Positions 1-9,887 of a stretch of DNA of 64,000 nucleotides are shown piece after piece; position 1 is the stretch's first letter, and each line of letters starts with the position of its first letter. The stretch spans positions 1-64,000 of the forward strand of contig NZ_FNCC01000004.1 in the NCBI RefSeq assembly GCF_900100955.1, given 5' to 3'. Origin of the DNA: Lentzea fradiae (lineage in GTDB: Bacteria > Actinomycetota > Actinomycetes > Mycobacteriales > Pseudonocardiaceae). The notes beneath the pieces were generated by a model. The model was not told where the DNA came from. It worked only from the letters and a program-made list of their open reading frames with translations, and ran no database searches. The position numbers and the translations under genes are program-made.

Positions 1-1
1 C

Positions 2-1564
2 TTCGCCCCGCACCCGGAGGACTTCGAGGAGCCGGAACCGGTCGCGCAGACGCGGGAGGAGCCGGTCGCCGAGGACGACCGCCCGGTCGTGGAGGTCCCC
101 GAGGAGCGGGACATCCCCACCGCGGGCCCCGACGAGCCGATCCTCCTCACGCACCAGCGCCAGGAGGAGCGCACGGACCACCTCGCCGCCGACACCGAGG
201 ACCGTCCGCGCGACGCCCTGCAGGACACGATGGCCTGGAGCCCCGTCCTCGACGAGCCGCCGCAGAGCCCCGCCGAGGTCACCGAGGAGCACCCGGTCGT
301 CTCCGTCTCCGACGACGAGCCCGACCTGGCGCCCGAGGACGAGATCGAGTCGACGACGTCGTTCGAGCCGCGGTTCGAGGACGAGCAGGAGGCGGAGCCC
401 GACGCCGAGCAGGAGTCCCGGTTCGACGCGCAGCTCGACTCGCACTTCGCGGACGAGCCCGAGCGGGAGCCCGCCCGCGAGGCGGCGCCGGCCGCCGTGC
501 CCGCGCCCGCCCCCGTCGAGGAGACGACCCAGTTCGACGCCGCGCTCTTCCAGGACGAGCCGGAACCGGAGCCCGAACCCGAGCCGGAGCCGGAACCCGA
601 GCCCGAGCCCGAACCGGTGAAGCCGCCGCGGCAGGTCACGCCGGAGGAGGACCGCGAGCTGGCGGGCACCCGCCGCGCGCTGGACGACCTGAGCGTGCCG
701 CACGGCGTGTACCGCATCGGCGAGCCCGCCGACCGCACCTGGACGCTGCGCCTCGACGGCGACAGCTGGGAGGTGTGCTGGTTCGACCAGACCCCGAAGA
801 ACCCGGTGCGGTTCGACAAGGTCGAGGACGCGTCGGCGTACCTGATCGGCAGGCTCGTGCTGGGCAACTTCCGCACGATTCAGCGCCAGCCGCTGCCGCC
901 CCAGGCCCTGAAGCCGCAGAACCCGCTGCCCGCGCAGCTGCAGGCGCCGGTGCCGCAGGCCCAGCTGCCGCAGACCCCGTTGCCGCAGACGCCGTTGCCG
1001 CAGACCCCGTTGCCCCAGACTCCGCCGCCGCCTCCCGGGCAGCACCCGGTGCCGGCGCGGCCGATGAGCAACGGCTTCCGCGAGGAACCGCGCCGTCCCG
1101 CTCCGCCGCAGCGCCCGCCGCTGCCCCCGCAGGGTCAGCCGGCGGCGGCACCGACTCAGGTGCAGCAGGTCCCGTCGGCCCCCGCGGCCGTGGCGCAGGA
1201 GGAGCCCTCGAAGCGGAAGTTCCCGATCTCGCCGCTGCCGGGTGAGCCGCCGCTGACGTTGTTCCGCCACAAGCAGATGTTCGAGCTGCCGGCGGGCACC
1301 GAGATCGACCGCTACGGCGACCAGAGCGGCAACCTCGTCTACGTGGCGGGCACGCCGTTCCCGGAACGCAGCCTCGTGCCGTCGTGGATCAACCGCCCGT
1401 ACCGCGTGTACCGGTTGCGCCGCCCGCTCGAGGTGCTGACCGGAGTGGCCGTGCCGTGGTTCGAGCAGCCGGGCGGCGGCACCGCCTACCTGCTGCCGAA
1501 GGCGATCGAGGAGATGGTCGCGGACGGCGTGCTCGTGGAGATCACGGGCTCGTCCGACAACTAG
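2..1564 (+). CDS. TNT-related C-terminal domain protein with acidic/proline-rich linker (5' end outside window)
   Basis: The frame is open from base 2, so the true start lies upstream. In order it has a long acidic region rich in Glu/Asp/Pro with a Pro-Glu repeat (about 560-620), a small globular domain (about 655-870, with WTLRLDGDSWEVCWFD), a Pro/Gln spacer with tandem LPQTP units (about 960-1025), and a C-terminal domain matching the tuberculosis necrotizing toxin (TNT) family, whose known members are NAD+ glycohydrolases. Recognisable motifs are RYGDQSGNLVYVAGTPFPER, RPYRVYRLRRPLEV and WFEQPGGGTAYLL. TNT toxins, as I recall them, have GGG-x-Q-Y in the last motif, and the Gln is catalytic. 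Here Ala (codon 1484-1486) takes that place, so toxicity is doubtful. Annotated relatives are called glycohydrolase toxin TNT-related proteins. Confidence 0.7.
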   Translation, partial: FAPHPEDFEEPEPVAQTREEPVAEDDRPVVEVPEERDIPTAGPDEPILLTHQRQEERTDHLAADTEDRPRDALQDTMAWSPVLDEPPQSPAEVTEEHPVVSVSDDEPDLAPEDEIESTTSFEPRFEDEQEAEPDAEQESRFDAQLDSHFADEPEREPAREAAPAAVPAPAPVEETTQFDAALFQDEPEPEPEPEPEPEPEPEPEPVKPPRQVTPEEDRELAGTRRALDDLSVPHGVYRIGEPADRTWTLRLDGDSWEVCWFDQTPKNPVRFDKVEDASAYLIGRLVLGNFRTIQRQPLPPQALKPQNPLPAQLQAPVPQAQLPQTPLPQTPLPQTPLPQTPPPPPGQHPVPARPMSNGFREEPRRPAPPQRPPLPPQGQPAAAPTQVQQVPSAPAAVAQEEPSKRKFPISPLPGEPPLTLFRHKQMFELPAGTEIDRYGDQSGNLVYVAGTPFPERSLVPSWINRPYRVYRLRRPLEVLTGVAVPWFEQPGGGTAYLLPKAIEEMVADGVLVEITGSSDN

Positions 1565-1600
1565 TCGTGCGGCTCCGCCCGTGCGCGGGCGGAGCCGGTC

Positions 1601-3273
<1,673 letters not shown>

Positions 3274-3317
3274 GTTCGCCCGTGGCCCGGTCCGCGAATC
3301 GTGAGAGTGTGGGGAAC

Positions 3318-4133
3318 GTGCTGATTCCTTGGGACGTTCCCCAGCCACAGCTCTCCGACGACGTGCACCCCGCGCTCGCCGACGCCGCCCGTGCGGCGTC
3401 GGCGGCGTACGGGCGGGCTCGCGCTCTGCACACGCGCCTGGAGCTCCGCGAGGAAGTCGCGGACGGCGCGGACGGAACACCGACGATGCGCGTGGACCGC
3501 ATCGTCGAGGACGCGATTCTGGAGTCCATCCACCGCAGTCGCGTGAACCTGTTGTCCGAGGAAGCCGGGTTCGTCGACAACGGCTCCTCGGTCACCCTCG
3601 TCATCGACCCGGTCGACGGGTCAGCGAACGCCGCTTTCGGGGTCCCTCTTTCGTGTTTCGCCGGTGCGCTCGTCGAGGACGGCACGGCGAAGGAAGCCCT
3701 CACGACGTGGTTCGACACGGGCCGCGCGTGGCATGCGCGCGCAGGGGTGCCCACGGCGTTCCGCACCACCGGACGCACGTCGCTCGACGGCGCGGCCGTG
3801 TGCATGATGCGCCCCAAGCGAGGCACTCAGGACGCGTGGCTGCGCATCGCGAACCGCGCCGGCCGCATCCGCGTGCTGTGCACGACCTGCCTGGAGACCA
3901 TGCTGGTCGCGGAGGGCGCGGTGGACGCCTTCATCGATCCGGGCAGCGACACGCACCGGATCATGGACCTGGCGACGGCGCTCGTCACCGTCCCCGCCGC
4001 GGGCGGGGTGTTGGTCGACCTGCACGGGCGGCCGTTCACCTTCGGCCCCGACCTGACCCACCGGTGGTCGGGCGTGGCGGCAGCGACTCCTCAGCTGGCC
4101 GAGGAGCTCATCGCGACCGTGCTGGACGCCTAG
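3318..4133 (+). CDS. Inositol monophosphatase family protein
   Basis: About 271 aa. It has the metal-binding signatures of the Li-sensitive phosphatase superfamily: SEEAG near residue 75, DPVDGSANAAFG (the DPxDGT box, with Ser for Thr), and a C-terminal HRIMDLATA segment in place of the usual WDxAAG. Members hydrolyse inositol-1-phosphate, histidinol phosphate, fructose-1,6-bisphosphate or PAP. The substrate here cannot be read from sequence, and the altered third box suggests a divergent subfamily. The start is uncertain: GTG at 3318 and GTG at 3309 are both in frame, and neither has a well-spaced ribosome site. It lies 44 bases downstream of mdh and overlaps the convergent DUF1918 gene by 4 bases. 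Confidence 0.8.
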   Translation: MLIPWDVPQPQLSDDVHPALADAARAASAAYGRARALHTRLELREEVADGADGTPTMRVDRIVEDAILESIHRSRVNLLSEEAGFVDNGSSVTLVIDPVDGSANAAFGVPLSCFAGALVEDGTAKEALTTWFDTGRAWHARAGVPTAFRTTGRTSLDGAAVCMMRPKRGTQDAWLRIANRAGRIRVLCTTCLETMLVAEGAVDAFIDPGSDTHRIMDLATALVTVPAAGGVLVDLHGRPFTFGPDLTHRWSGVAAATPQLAEELIATVLDA

Positions 4134-4321
4134 ACGGAACCGCGCGGCTCGACGATGCAGTCGGGACCGGGGAACACCAGGCCCTCGTGACCGTCGTTGA
4201 ACCGCACCAGGTACGGCGGGTGCCCGTCGGACCCGCGCACTTCGAGGATTTCGCCCAGCCGCTCCTCGAGCCCGATGGAGCGGCTGTGGACGTGGAGCCT
4301 GTCACCCACTGTTGCTTGCAT
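4130..4321 (-). CDS. DUF1918 domain-containing small protein
   Basis: 63 aa from ATG at 4321, preceded by GGAGGTG on the minus strand. It begins MQATVGDRLHVHSR and ends in the family's typical GHPPYLVRFNDGHEGLVFPGPD segment. DUF1918 proteins are short, soluble, SH3-like actinobacterial proteins of unknown role, often single-gene units. The longer frame up to 4405 lacks family similarity in its first 28 residues. Confidence 0.85.
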   Translation of the reverse strand: MQATVGDRLHVHSRSIGLEERLGEILEVRGSDGHPPYLVRFNDGHEGLVFPGPDCIVEPRGSV

Positions 4322-4419
4322 GGTGCTGCGACACCTCCGGTGTGCGGCGTGAGGCAGGGTGCATCGAGATGCGACAAAGCCTAAGCCTCCACCGGAGGAG
4401 CGCAACAGGGCTCAAGGGC

Positions 4420-4767
4420 TCATCCGCCGCAAGCCGAGGACACCTTCGCGACGAGGTCGGCCTTCTGCGCCACCCAGTCCGCGGCGGAGCCGACGTTCTG
4501 CATGCCGTTGGCCGCTTCCTCGAGTGCCTGCTTCACCTGCTCGTCCGGCGAGGAGTTCGCGAGGTTCTCGAGCTCCTTCGCCTTCGCCTGGGTGTCCTCC
4601 AGGGCCTTCTGCGGGTCGCTGAGGTCCGGCGAGAAGCCCACCAGCTGGATCGCGTCGGCGCACAGCTTGACCTTGTCCGCGGTGTTGCTGACGTCCTGGA
4701 TCGTGTCGCAGGCCGTCAGGCTGCCCAACGCGATGACGGCCGCCGCCAGCGGTCCCAGTAGGCGCAT
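4420..4767 (-). CDS. Small secreted lipoprotein
   Basis: 115 aa from ATG at 4767, with AGGGAGAG upstream. The N-terminus is a lipoprotein signal peptide (MRLLGPLAAAVIALGSLTAC), with the lipobox LTAC placing the modified Cys at residue 20. The mature part is helical and charged (SDPQKALEDTQAKAKELEN) and ends KVSSACGG, so a second Cys is present. No family assignment. It lies just downstream of, and co-oriented with, the ABC exporter operon, so it may be its last gene, though the 41-base gap leaves this open. Confidence 0.75.
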   Translation of the reverse strand: MRLLGPLAAAVIALGSLTACDTIQDVSNTADKVKLCADAIQLVGFSPDLSDPQKALEDTQAKAKELENLANSSPDEQVKQALEEAANGMQNVGSAADWVAQKADLVAKVSSACGG

Positions 4768-4808
4768 TCGCTCTCCCTCTGCCCGAAGTGTCCGGTTGTT
4801 CTCGTTGT

Positions 4809-5789
4809 TCACGACTCTACCGACGCACGAGCCTGTCCGGCCTGGCGTTGGTAGAGCTTCCGGATGACGTCGTCGATCTGGGGCTCCACCACGGCGAGGT
4901 CGTGCACCTCCACCCGGCTCACCACGCGGGTGATCAGCTGCGCCGCCGTCGTCTCCACCCTCCGGAACGTGAGGTGGTGGCGCAGCCCGTTCGCCTCGCT
5001 GCGCACCGCCGTCACTCCTGGGACGTCCGGCGGCGGTCCGGGTTCCCTGAGGTCGATGACCAGCTCCCGCTCCGGCGTGACCTCGGCGCGCAGCTCGTCG
5101 AGCGGGCCGTCCGCGAGCACCCGGCCGTGGTCGATCACCATCAGCCGCGGGCAGAGCCGTTCGATGTCGTCGAGGTCGTGCGTGGTCAGCAGCAACGTCG
5201 TGCCGCGGCGGGCGTTGATGTCCGCGAGGAACTCCCTGAGCCGTTCCTTCGACTCCAGGTCCAGTCCGATCGTCGGCTCGTCGAGGACCAGCAGCTCCGG
5301 AGCGTGCAGCAGGGCCGCCGTGATCTCGCCGCGCATCCGCTGCCCCAGCGACAGCTGCCGCACCGGCGTGGCGAGGAACCCCCGCAGCCCCAGCAGCTCG
5401 ACGCACTCGTCGAGCCGGTCCCGGTGGTCCGCGGCGGGCACCCGGTAGATGGACCGCAGCAGGTCGAAGCTGTCCCGCAGCGGCAGGTCCCACCAGAGCT
5501 GGCTGCGCTGGCCGAACACGACGCCGATGCGCCGCGCCAGGTCGCGCCGCTGCCGTGACGGATCCACGCCGTTCACCCGGACGTGGCCGCTGGTGGGCAC
5601 GAGGATGCCGGTCAGCATCTTGATCGTCGTGGACTTGCCGGCGCCGTTCGGCCCGACGTACCCGACGGCCTCACCCGCCTCGACGCCGAACGTGACGTCG
5701 TCGACCGCGGTGACGGTCTTGTACCTGCGCCGCAGGCCCTTCGACGTGGCGACCTTGAACTCCCTGCGGAGCTCCCTGACCTCGATCAT
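4809..5789 (-). CDS. ABC-2 type exporter, ATP-binding subunit
   Basis: 326 aa. Complete nucleotide-binding domain: Walker A GPNGAGKST (residues 46-54), Q-loop near VVFGQRSQLWWD, signature LSLGQRMRGE (about 146-155), Walker B LLVLDEP (166-172) and the switch His in TTHDLDD. The signature (LSLGQ instead of LSGGQ) and the VFGQ-x-SQLWWDLP segment are typical of ATPases paired with DUF990/ABC-2 permeases. A 100-residue C-terminal extension follows. The ATG overlaps the stop of the upstream permease by 4 bases (translational coupling). Exported substrate unknown. Confidence 0.92.
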   Translation of the reverse strand: MIEVRELRREFKVATSKGLRRRYKTVTAVDDVTFGVEAGEAVGYVGPNGAGKSTTIKMLTGILVPTSGHVRVNGVDPSRQRRDLARRIGVVFGQRSQLWWDLPLRDSFDLLRSIYRVPAADHRDRLDECVELLGLRGFLATPVRQLSLGQRMRGEITAALLHAPELLVLDEPTIGLDLESKERLREFLADINARRGTTLLLTTHDLDDIERLCPRLMVIDHGRVLADGPLDELRAEVTPERELVIDLREPGPPPDVPGVTAVRSEANGLRHHLTFRRVETTAAQLITRVVSRVEVHDLAVVEPQIDDVIRKLYQRQAGQARASVES

Positions 5790-6583
5790 GATCCCGTACC
5801 CCGGTAGTGCCTGACCGCGAACCGCCAGACGAGCCCCGCGACACCCGCCGCGAGGACCGCGACGAGCGGCGACGTCCACCCCGTCCAGCCGGGAAAGCCG
5901 AGCGGGTCCTGCTTCCCGAGCAACGTGAGGCTCGGGTAGTACGCCACGAACGCACCCGGCACGACGAACGCCATCAGCCAGCGCAGCGGCCGTGAGTAGA
6001 CGTTGATCGGGTACGACGTGAAGGAGTTGCCGCCGTAGGTGACGGCGTTGGCGAACTCGCGGCCCTCGACGATCCAGAAGCAGACCGAGCAGGCCACCAC
6101 CCACACCGCGCTGAAGATGACCGCGCCCGCGACCGGTGTCAGCACGGCCAGCACCACCTTCGCCGGAGTCCACTCGACGGTGACGTGCGCCAGCGCGTAC
6201 CCCATCGCGCCCAGCGCCCCCGCGATCCTGCCGATCCGGCGCAACCGGATGTCGGTGCACATGATCTGCGGCAACGTCCCGAGCGGGCGCATCAGCAGCA
6301 CGTCGAAACTCCCGGTGCGGATGTAGGTCGGCAGGTTGTCGAGCTGCCCCGCGAAGAGGTCCGCGACCCCGAACGCCGCACCCGCGAACGCGTACATCAG
6401 CACCACCTCGTCGCGGGTGAAGCCGCCGAGCGCGTCGATCCGGTCGAACAGGACGAGGATGACCACCAGTTCGGTGCACTGGGCGATGATCTGCGTGAGG
6501 AAGTCGATCGTGAACGACGCGCGGTAGACCAGCTGGCTGCGCAGACGTGCGCCGACCAGCCTGGCGTAGACGAGGTCAGCCAC
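5786..6583 (-). CDS. ABC-2 family transporter permease
   Basis: 265 aa with about six hydrophobic segments and the arrangement of DUF990-type permeases (N-terminal RLRSQLVYRASFTIDFLTQI, then GFTRDEVVLMYAF, then the LMRPLGTLPQ loop). It presumably pairs with the neighbouring permease to form a heterodimeric membrane pore driven by the downstream ATPase. It overlaps both neighbours by a few bases, so the three genes form one operon. Substrate unknown. Confidence 0.88.
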   Translation of the reverse strand: MADLVYARLVGARLRSQLVYRASFTIDFLTQIIAQCTELVVILVLFDRIDALGGFTRDEVVLMYAFAGAAFGVADLFAGQLDNLPTYIRTGSFDVLLMRPLGTLPQIMCTDIRLRRIGRIAGALGAMGYALAHVTVEWTPAKVVLAVLTPVAGAVIFSAVWVVACSVCFWIVEGREFANAVTYGGNSFTSYPINVYSRPLRWLMAFVVPGAFVAYYPSLTLLGKQDPLGFPGWTGWTSPLVAVLAAGVAGLVWRFAVRHYRGTGS

Positions 6584-7361
6584 CCTGCACCACCACCCTG
6601 CGCACGGCCCGCTGCAACGCCAGGTGGCCGAGCCCGAGCATGGCCGCGGCCCAGAACACCTGGTACAGCAGGATTCCCGGCGCGCTGCCGTGCCCGAGGA
6701 ACACGTCGATCGGCGCCTGCAGCAACGCCGGGAACGGCGTCAGCCACAGCACGTCCCTCGCCCAGTCCGGGAAGAACGCGACAGGCACCGTGAGGCCGCA
6801 CAGCACCCCGGAGGTGATGTTCCAGAACCCGTACAGGCCCCGGTTGTCGAGCAGCCAGAACGCGCTGACGTCGATGAGGAACCGGAACGCGAAGCTGACG
6901 ACCAGCGCGAGCACCGCACTCAGCAGGAACAACGGCCACTGCAACGCCGTGGCGGGGAACTGGAACGGGAACAGCGCCATGCCGAACACCATCGGCGGCG
7001 CCAGCCTGGTCAAGAACGCGAACCCGGCCCTGCCGGCGTCCTGCGCGAGCAACGCGCTCTGCAGGTGCCACGGCCGGTACAGGTCCACGACGACGTCACC
7101 GGATCGCACGCGCTCGGCGAGCTCGTTGGTCCCCCACAACAGGACGAACCCGAGCAGCCCCTGCCCGATCCAGACGAACGTGTTGGTGGCAGCGATGTCG
7201 TAGTCCGCGATCTCGCCGTTCGCCGCCCGCAGAGCGGCGGCGAGAACGGCGACCCGCAGCAGGCCGAAGACCACGTTCGTGGTCATCCCGGCGAGCATCG
7301 CTTGTCGGTAGGTCGAATATCTCCGGAACCCGGCAATGATCAGATCGGCGTGAACACGCAC
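6576..7361 (-). CDS. ABC-2 family transporter permease
   Basis: 261 aa, first gene of the three-gene exporter operon. Six predicted membrane segments. The cytoplasmic loop SGDVVVDLYRPWHLQ matches the family's conserved loop after the second helix pair. It resembles the next permease in layout, as expected for a heterodimer. It overlaps the next permease by 8 bases. No regulator is adjacent. Confidence 0.88.
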   Translation of the reverse strand: MRVHADLIIAGFRRYSTYRQAMLAGMTTNVVFGLLRVAVLAAALRAANGEIADYDIAATNTFVWIGQGLLGFVLLWGTNELAERVRSGDVVVDLYRPWHLQSALLAQDAGRAGFAFLTRLAPPMVFGMALFPFQFPATALQWPLFLLSAVLALVVSFAFRFLIDVSAFWLLDNRGLYGFWNITSGVLCGLTVPVAFFPDWARDVLWLTPFPALLQAPIDVFLGHGSAPGILLYQVFWAAAMLGLGHLALQRAVRRVVVQGG

Positions 7362-7395
7362 GCCGACCTACGTTAGTGACCGTCGCAAGTGGATT

Positions 7396-8781
7396 TCACG
7401 AGCTGCCGAACGCGCTGGTCACCACTTCACCCACACCGGGCTCCGAGGCCAGGCAGAGGAAGTAGCTGCGGGTGCCGTCCTTGAACCCGACCGCGGTGAT
7501 CTCCCACCCGGTCGTGTCGACCGACGCCCGCGTGTTCGCCTTCATCGCCTCGGTCGTGCAGACGCCCTTCACCTCGGCCGACGCCGCCAGCTCGTCCGAG
7601 TCGACCGCCGGGATCTCCCCCGAGAGCCAGCCCCCTCCGAACGCCTCCCAGTAGTGCTCGTCCGCACAGCTGCCGACCTTCCGCGCCGTGGCTGCCTCGC
7701 CACCGATGCTGTTGATCCCGCGGAAGCACGTCGACTTGTCGATGCAGAACCCGCCGTCGCACTTCTTGAGGAACGGCGGCACGTCCTCCGCGCCACCCGG
7801 CTGCGCGGTCGTGGTCGTGGCGGCCCCCGGCCCCTGCGCGGCCGCCTTCTCGTCACCGAAGGAGTTCCACGCGACCACGCCTGCGGCGAGCGCGACGACC
7901 ACCCCCGCCGCCGCGGCGAGCACCGGCCACCGCGTGCGCTTGACCTGCGCGCCGACCGGCACCGTCGGCTGCCGCATCGGGTCGCTCAGCTCGTCCCGCA
8001 GCTGCGCCGCACTGGCCGTCCGCAGGTTCGCGTCCGGGTGCAGCGCCCTGGCCAGCGCCTCGTGCAGAGCCGGCGGCACCCCGTCGACGGCCGTCACGGG
8101 ACGGCGCAGGATCTCGCCGAGCTGGTCGAAACTGCTGACGGGCCACGGCACCGGCCGCGGCGGCTTGCCGGCGAGCAACGTGTAGAGCGTCGCGGCGAGC
8201 GAGTACACGTCCGCCTGCGGCGTCGGCTCCGCCATCGCGAATGCCTCCGGCGGTGCGTAACTGGGGCTCAGGGCGTCCCGCGTGACCGTGCTGCCACCCT
8301 GAGCGTCCAGCAGCGCCGCGAGCCCGAAGTCGGCGAGCTTGGGCGTGCCGTACCGGTCGACGAGGATGTTGCCGGGCTTGATGTCCCGGTGCAGAACCCC
8401 CTCCGAATGAGCGGTAGCGAGCGCGTCCGCGAGCCGGATCCCCAGCTCCCGCACCCGTTCCGGGTGCAACGGCCCCTGCCGGTCGAGCTGGTCGGCGAGC
8501 GACCCGCCCGTGCACAGCTCCATGACGATGTAGGGCGTGCCCCACGGCGTGATGTTCGCGTCGTGCACCCCGACCACGTGAGGATGCCCCGACAACTTGG
8601 CCGCGGCCCGAGCCTCCCGCAGGAACCGGTGCCGGTCCCGCTCGTCGACGAGCACCCGGTTGTCGATCTTCACCGCGACGTCGCGGTGCAACTGTGCCTG
8701 ATGGGCGCGGTAGACGGTGGCGAACCCACCCGCGCCCAAGGGTCTCAGGTCCGACAGGCCGGGGATGTGAGGTGCGGTCAC
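7396..8781 (-). CDS. Membrane receptor-type serine/threonine protein kinase
   Basis: About 461 aa. Hanks-type kinase domain with glycine loop GAGGFATVY (from residue 16), ATP-anchoring Lys in DVAVKI, catalytic loop HRDIKPGN, DFGLA, and activation-segment end SPSYAPPE. One transmembrane helix follows (about residues 280-300), then an extracellular tail with several Cys (KKCDGGFCIDKSTC, SCADEHYWEAF, GVCTTEA, YFLCLAS). The tail is likely a disulfide-stabilised sensor, and its pattern recalls the septum-formation-type domain. I chose GTG at 8781 because the fold begins right after it. A start at 8811 (MSGCATRLPR) is also in frame. Confidence 0.88.
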   Translation of the reverse strand: MTAPHIPGLSDLRPLGAGGFATVYRAHQAQLHRDVAVKIDNRVLVDERDRHRFLREARAAAKLSGHPHVVGVHDANITPWGTPYIVMELCTGGSLADQLDRQGPLHPERVRELGIRLADALATAHSEGVLHRDIKPGNILVDRYGTPKLADFGLAALLDAQGGSTVTRDALSPSYAPPEAFAMAEPTPQADVYSLAATLYTLLAGKPPRPVPWPVSSFDQLGEILRRPVTAVDGVPPALHEALARALHPDANLRTASAAQLRDELSDPMRQPTVPVGAQVKRTRWPVLAAAAGVVVALAAGVVAWNSFGDEKAAAQGPGAATTTTAQPGGAEDVPPFLKKCDGGFCIDKSTCFRGINSIGGEAATARKVGSCADEHYWEAFGGGWLSGEIPAVDSDELAASAEVKGVCTTEAMKANTRASVDTTGWEITAVGFKDGTRSYFLCLASEPGVGEVVTSAFGSS

Positions 8782-8823
8782 GCGCGGCAGCCTAGTCGCG
8801 CACCCCGACAATCCCGTCTCGCG

Positions 8824-9306
8824 CTACTTCTTCGCCGCTTTGGCGGCCTTCTTGAAGTCGCGCACCTCCAGCAGCGACTTCTGGTCCGTCACGTCCGCGA
8901 CACTGCGCCGGCTGCCTTCGTCGCCGTAGCTCCCGGCGGCCTCCCGCCATCCGTCGGGCTGGATGCCGAACTGCTTGCCGAGCAACGCCAGGAAGATCCT
9001 CGCTTTCTGGTCGCCGAACCCGGGCAGCGCCTTGAGCCGCTTGAGGACCACGGCACTGTCACCGCTGCTCCAGATCTTCGTGACGTCGCCGTCGTAGTGC
9101 TCTGCGACGTACTGGGCGAGCGCTTGGACGCGCTTGGCCATCGAGCCGGGGAAGCGGTGCACCGCCGGTGGGGTGGCCATGATCGCTGCGAAGGCTTCCG
9201 GGTCGGTCTCGGCGATGCGGTGCACGTCGAGGCCGTCCATGCGGTCGGCGATCACCTTCGGGCCGGAGAACGCCTTCTCCATCGGGATTTGTTGATCGCA
9301 ACACAT
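8824..9306 (-). CDS. HhH-GPD-type base-excision DNA repair protein, 5' end displaced by element insertion
   Basis: 160 aa. The body matches the actinobacterial HhH-GPD family (QIPMEKAFSGP, helix-hairpin-helix LPGFGDQKARIFLALLGKQF), a DNA-glycosylase-like fold. The family's normal first ~30 residues (…FALLLGMLLDQ) are missing. The sequence before DQQIPME is AT-rich foreign DNA that supplies a chance ATG-TGT-TGC start at 9306 with no ribosome site. The missing 5' part is found, same strand, at 17621-17728 and again at 18879-18986. So this is the 3' remnant of a gene split by integration. It may be made as a truncated protein or not at all, and precise excision should restore the gene. Confidence 0.8.
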   Translation of the reverse strand: MCCDQQIPMEKAFSGPKVIADRMDGLDVHRIAETDPEAFAAIMATPPAVHRFPGSMAKRVQALAQYVAEHYDGDVTKIWSSGDSAVVLKRLKALPGFGDQKARIFLALLGKQFGIQPDGWREAAGSYGDEGSRRSVADVTDQKSLLEVRDFKKAAKAAKK

Positions 9307-9319
9307 CGTTGAATGTATG
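9293..9319. other. attL (left element/chromosome junction)
   Basis: To the left of TGATC (9293-9297) is HhH-GPD coding sequence. To the right is element DNA, GCAACACATCGTTGAATGTATG. Joined on paper with the right arm (CATACACTAGGCAGTGTGC, 17615-17633), the rebuilt attP is an imperfect inverted repeat around TGATC, with CACA…TGTATG matching CATACA…TGTG. That is the layout expected of a large-serine-integrase attP. The exact crossover dinucleotide is not determinable by eye. Confidence 0.65.
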
Positions 9320-9413
9320 TTTGTAACATTGTCGACAGTCGCGGGGATCAGTATCTGTGTACTTAGCGCAAAGATCTGACTCTCAGGTGATAGTTCATAG
9401 GTGATGGCGGTGA

Positions 9414-9887
9414 GTGTTGCGGGCTGAGTCGACAGGTGGTGGCCCTGTAGCTCGATCTAGAGCGCTGGGTGCTACGGATGAATCTACTTCGGTGTTGCCG
9501 AATGATGTCGCTCGGTTCAGCCTTGACGACGCAACTGATTCTGCCAACGGTCAATTTAGGAAATACATACTGACATATGTGGAAGAGTTGGCTGAGGAGA
9601 CTTATCGCGCCGAGTTTGGTTCCAGGGCGCGAAGTCTCGGCTCGCGAGAGGTAACCACTTCTCATGTAGTGCAAGCCTATGAAGTCCTGCGGTCCAGTAG
9701 GGTATTGCTGGAACAGGCGCCCAGGTCAAAAGGGTCTATTGCGGCGCTGACATTTGCTTTTTCTGCCGCCCTCGGTACTGGCGCTATGGGAAGCTATTTG
9801 AATAGCGGGCTTCAGTGGGTGGCGTTTATCGCACTTTTCGTGGTCGCGCTTGCTAGTAATGCTTTCGTGCTTTGGAGGCGACTGTGA
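9414..9887 (+). CDS. Unknown two-helix membrane protein (cargo gene 1)
   Basis: 157 aa, no family recognised. Residues 47-100 are helical and charged (QFRKYILTYVEELAEE, then REVTTSHVVQAYEVL). Two hydrophobic segments follow (about 107-127 and 132-153), then a short basic tail, WRRL. The REVTTSHVVQAY segment resembles the last strand-helix of a histone fold, only as a visual impression. It overlaps the next gene by 4 bases (GTGA), so the two are translationally coupled. Codon use and G+C are far lower than in chromosomal neighbours, indicating recent transfer. Start uncertain: GTG at 9414 is used, later starts are possible. Confidence 0.6.
   Translation: MLRAESTGGGPVARSRALGATDESTSVLPNDVARFSLDDATDSANGQFRKYILTYVEELAEETYRAEFGSRARSLGSREVTTSHVVQAYEVLRSSRVLLEQAPRSKGSIAALTFAFSAALGTGAMGSYLNSGLQWVAFIALFVVALASNAFVLWRRL

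Noticed and set aside
560-625. GAGCCC/GAACCG tandem repeat as a possible recombination hot spot
   Set aside because: Simple Pro-Glu coding repeat of the acidic linker; common in this protein class.
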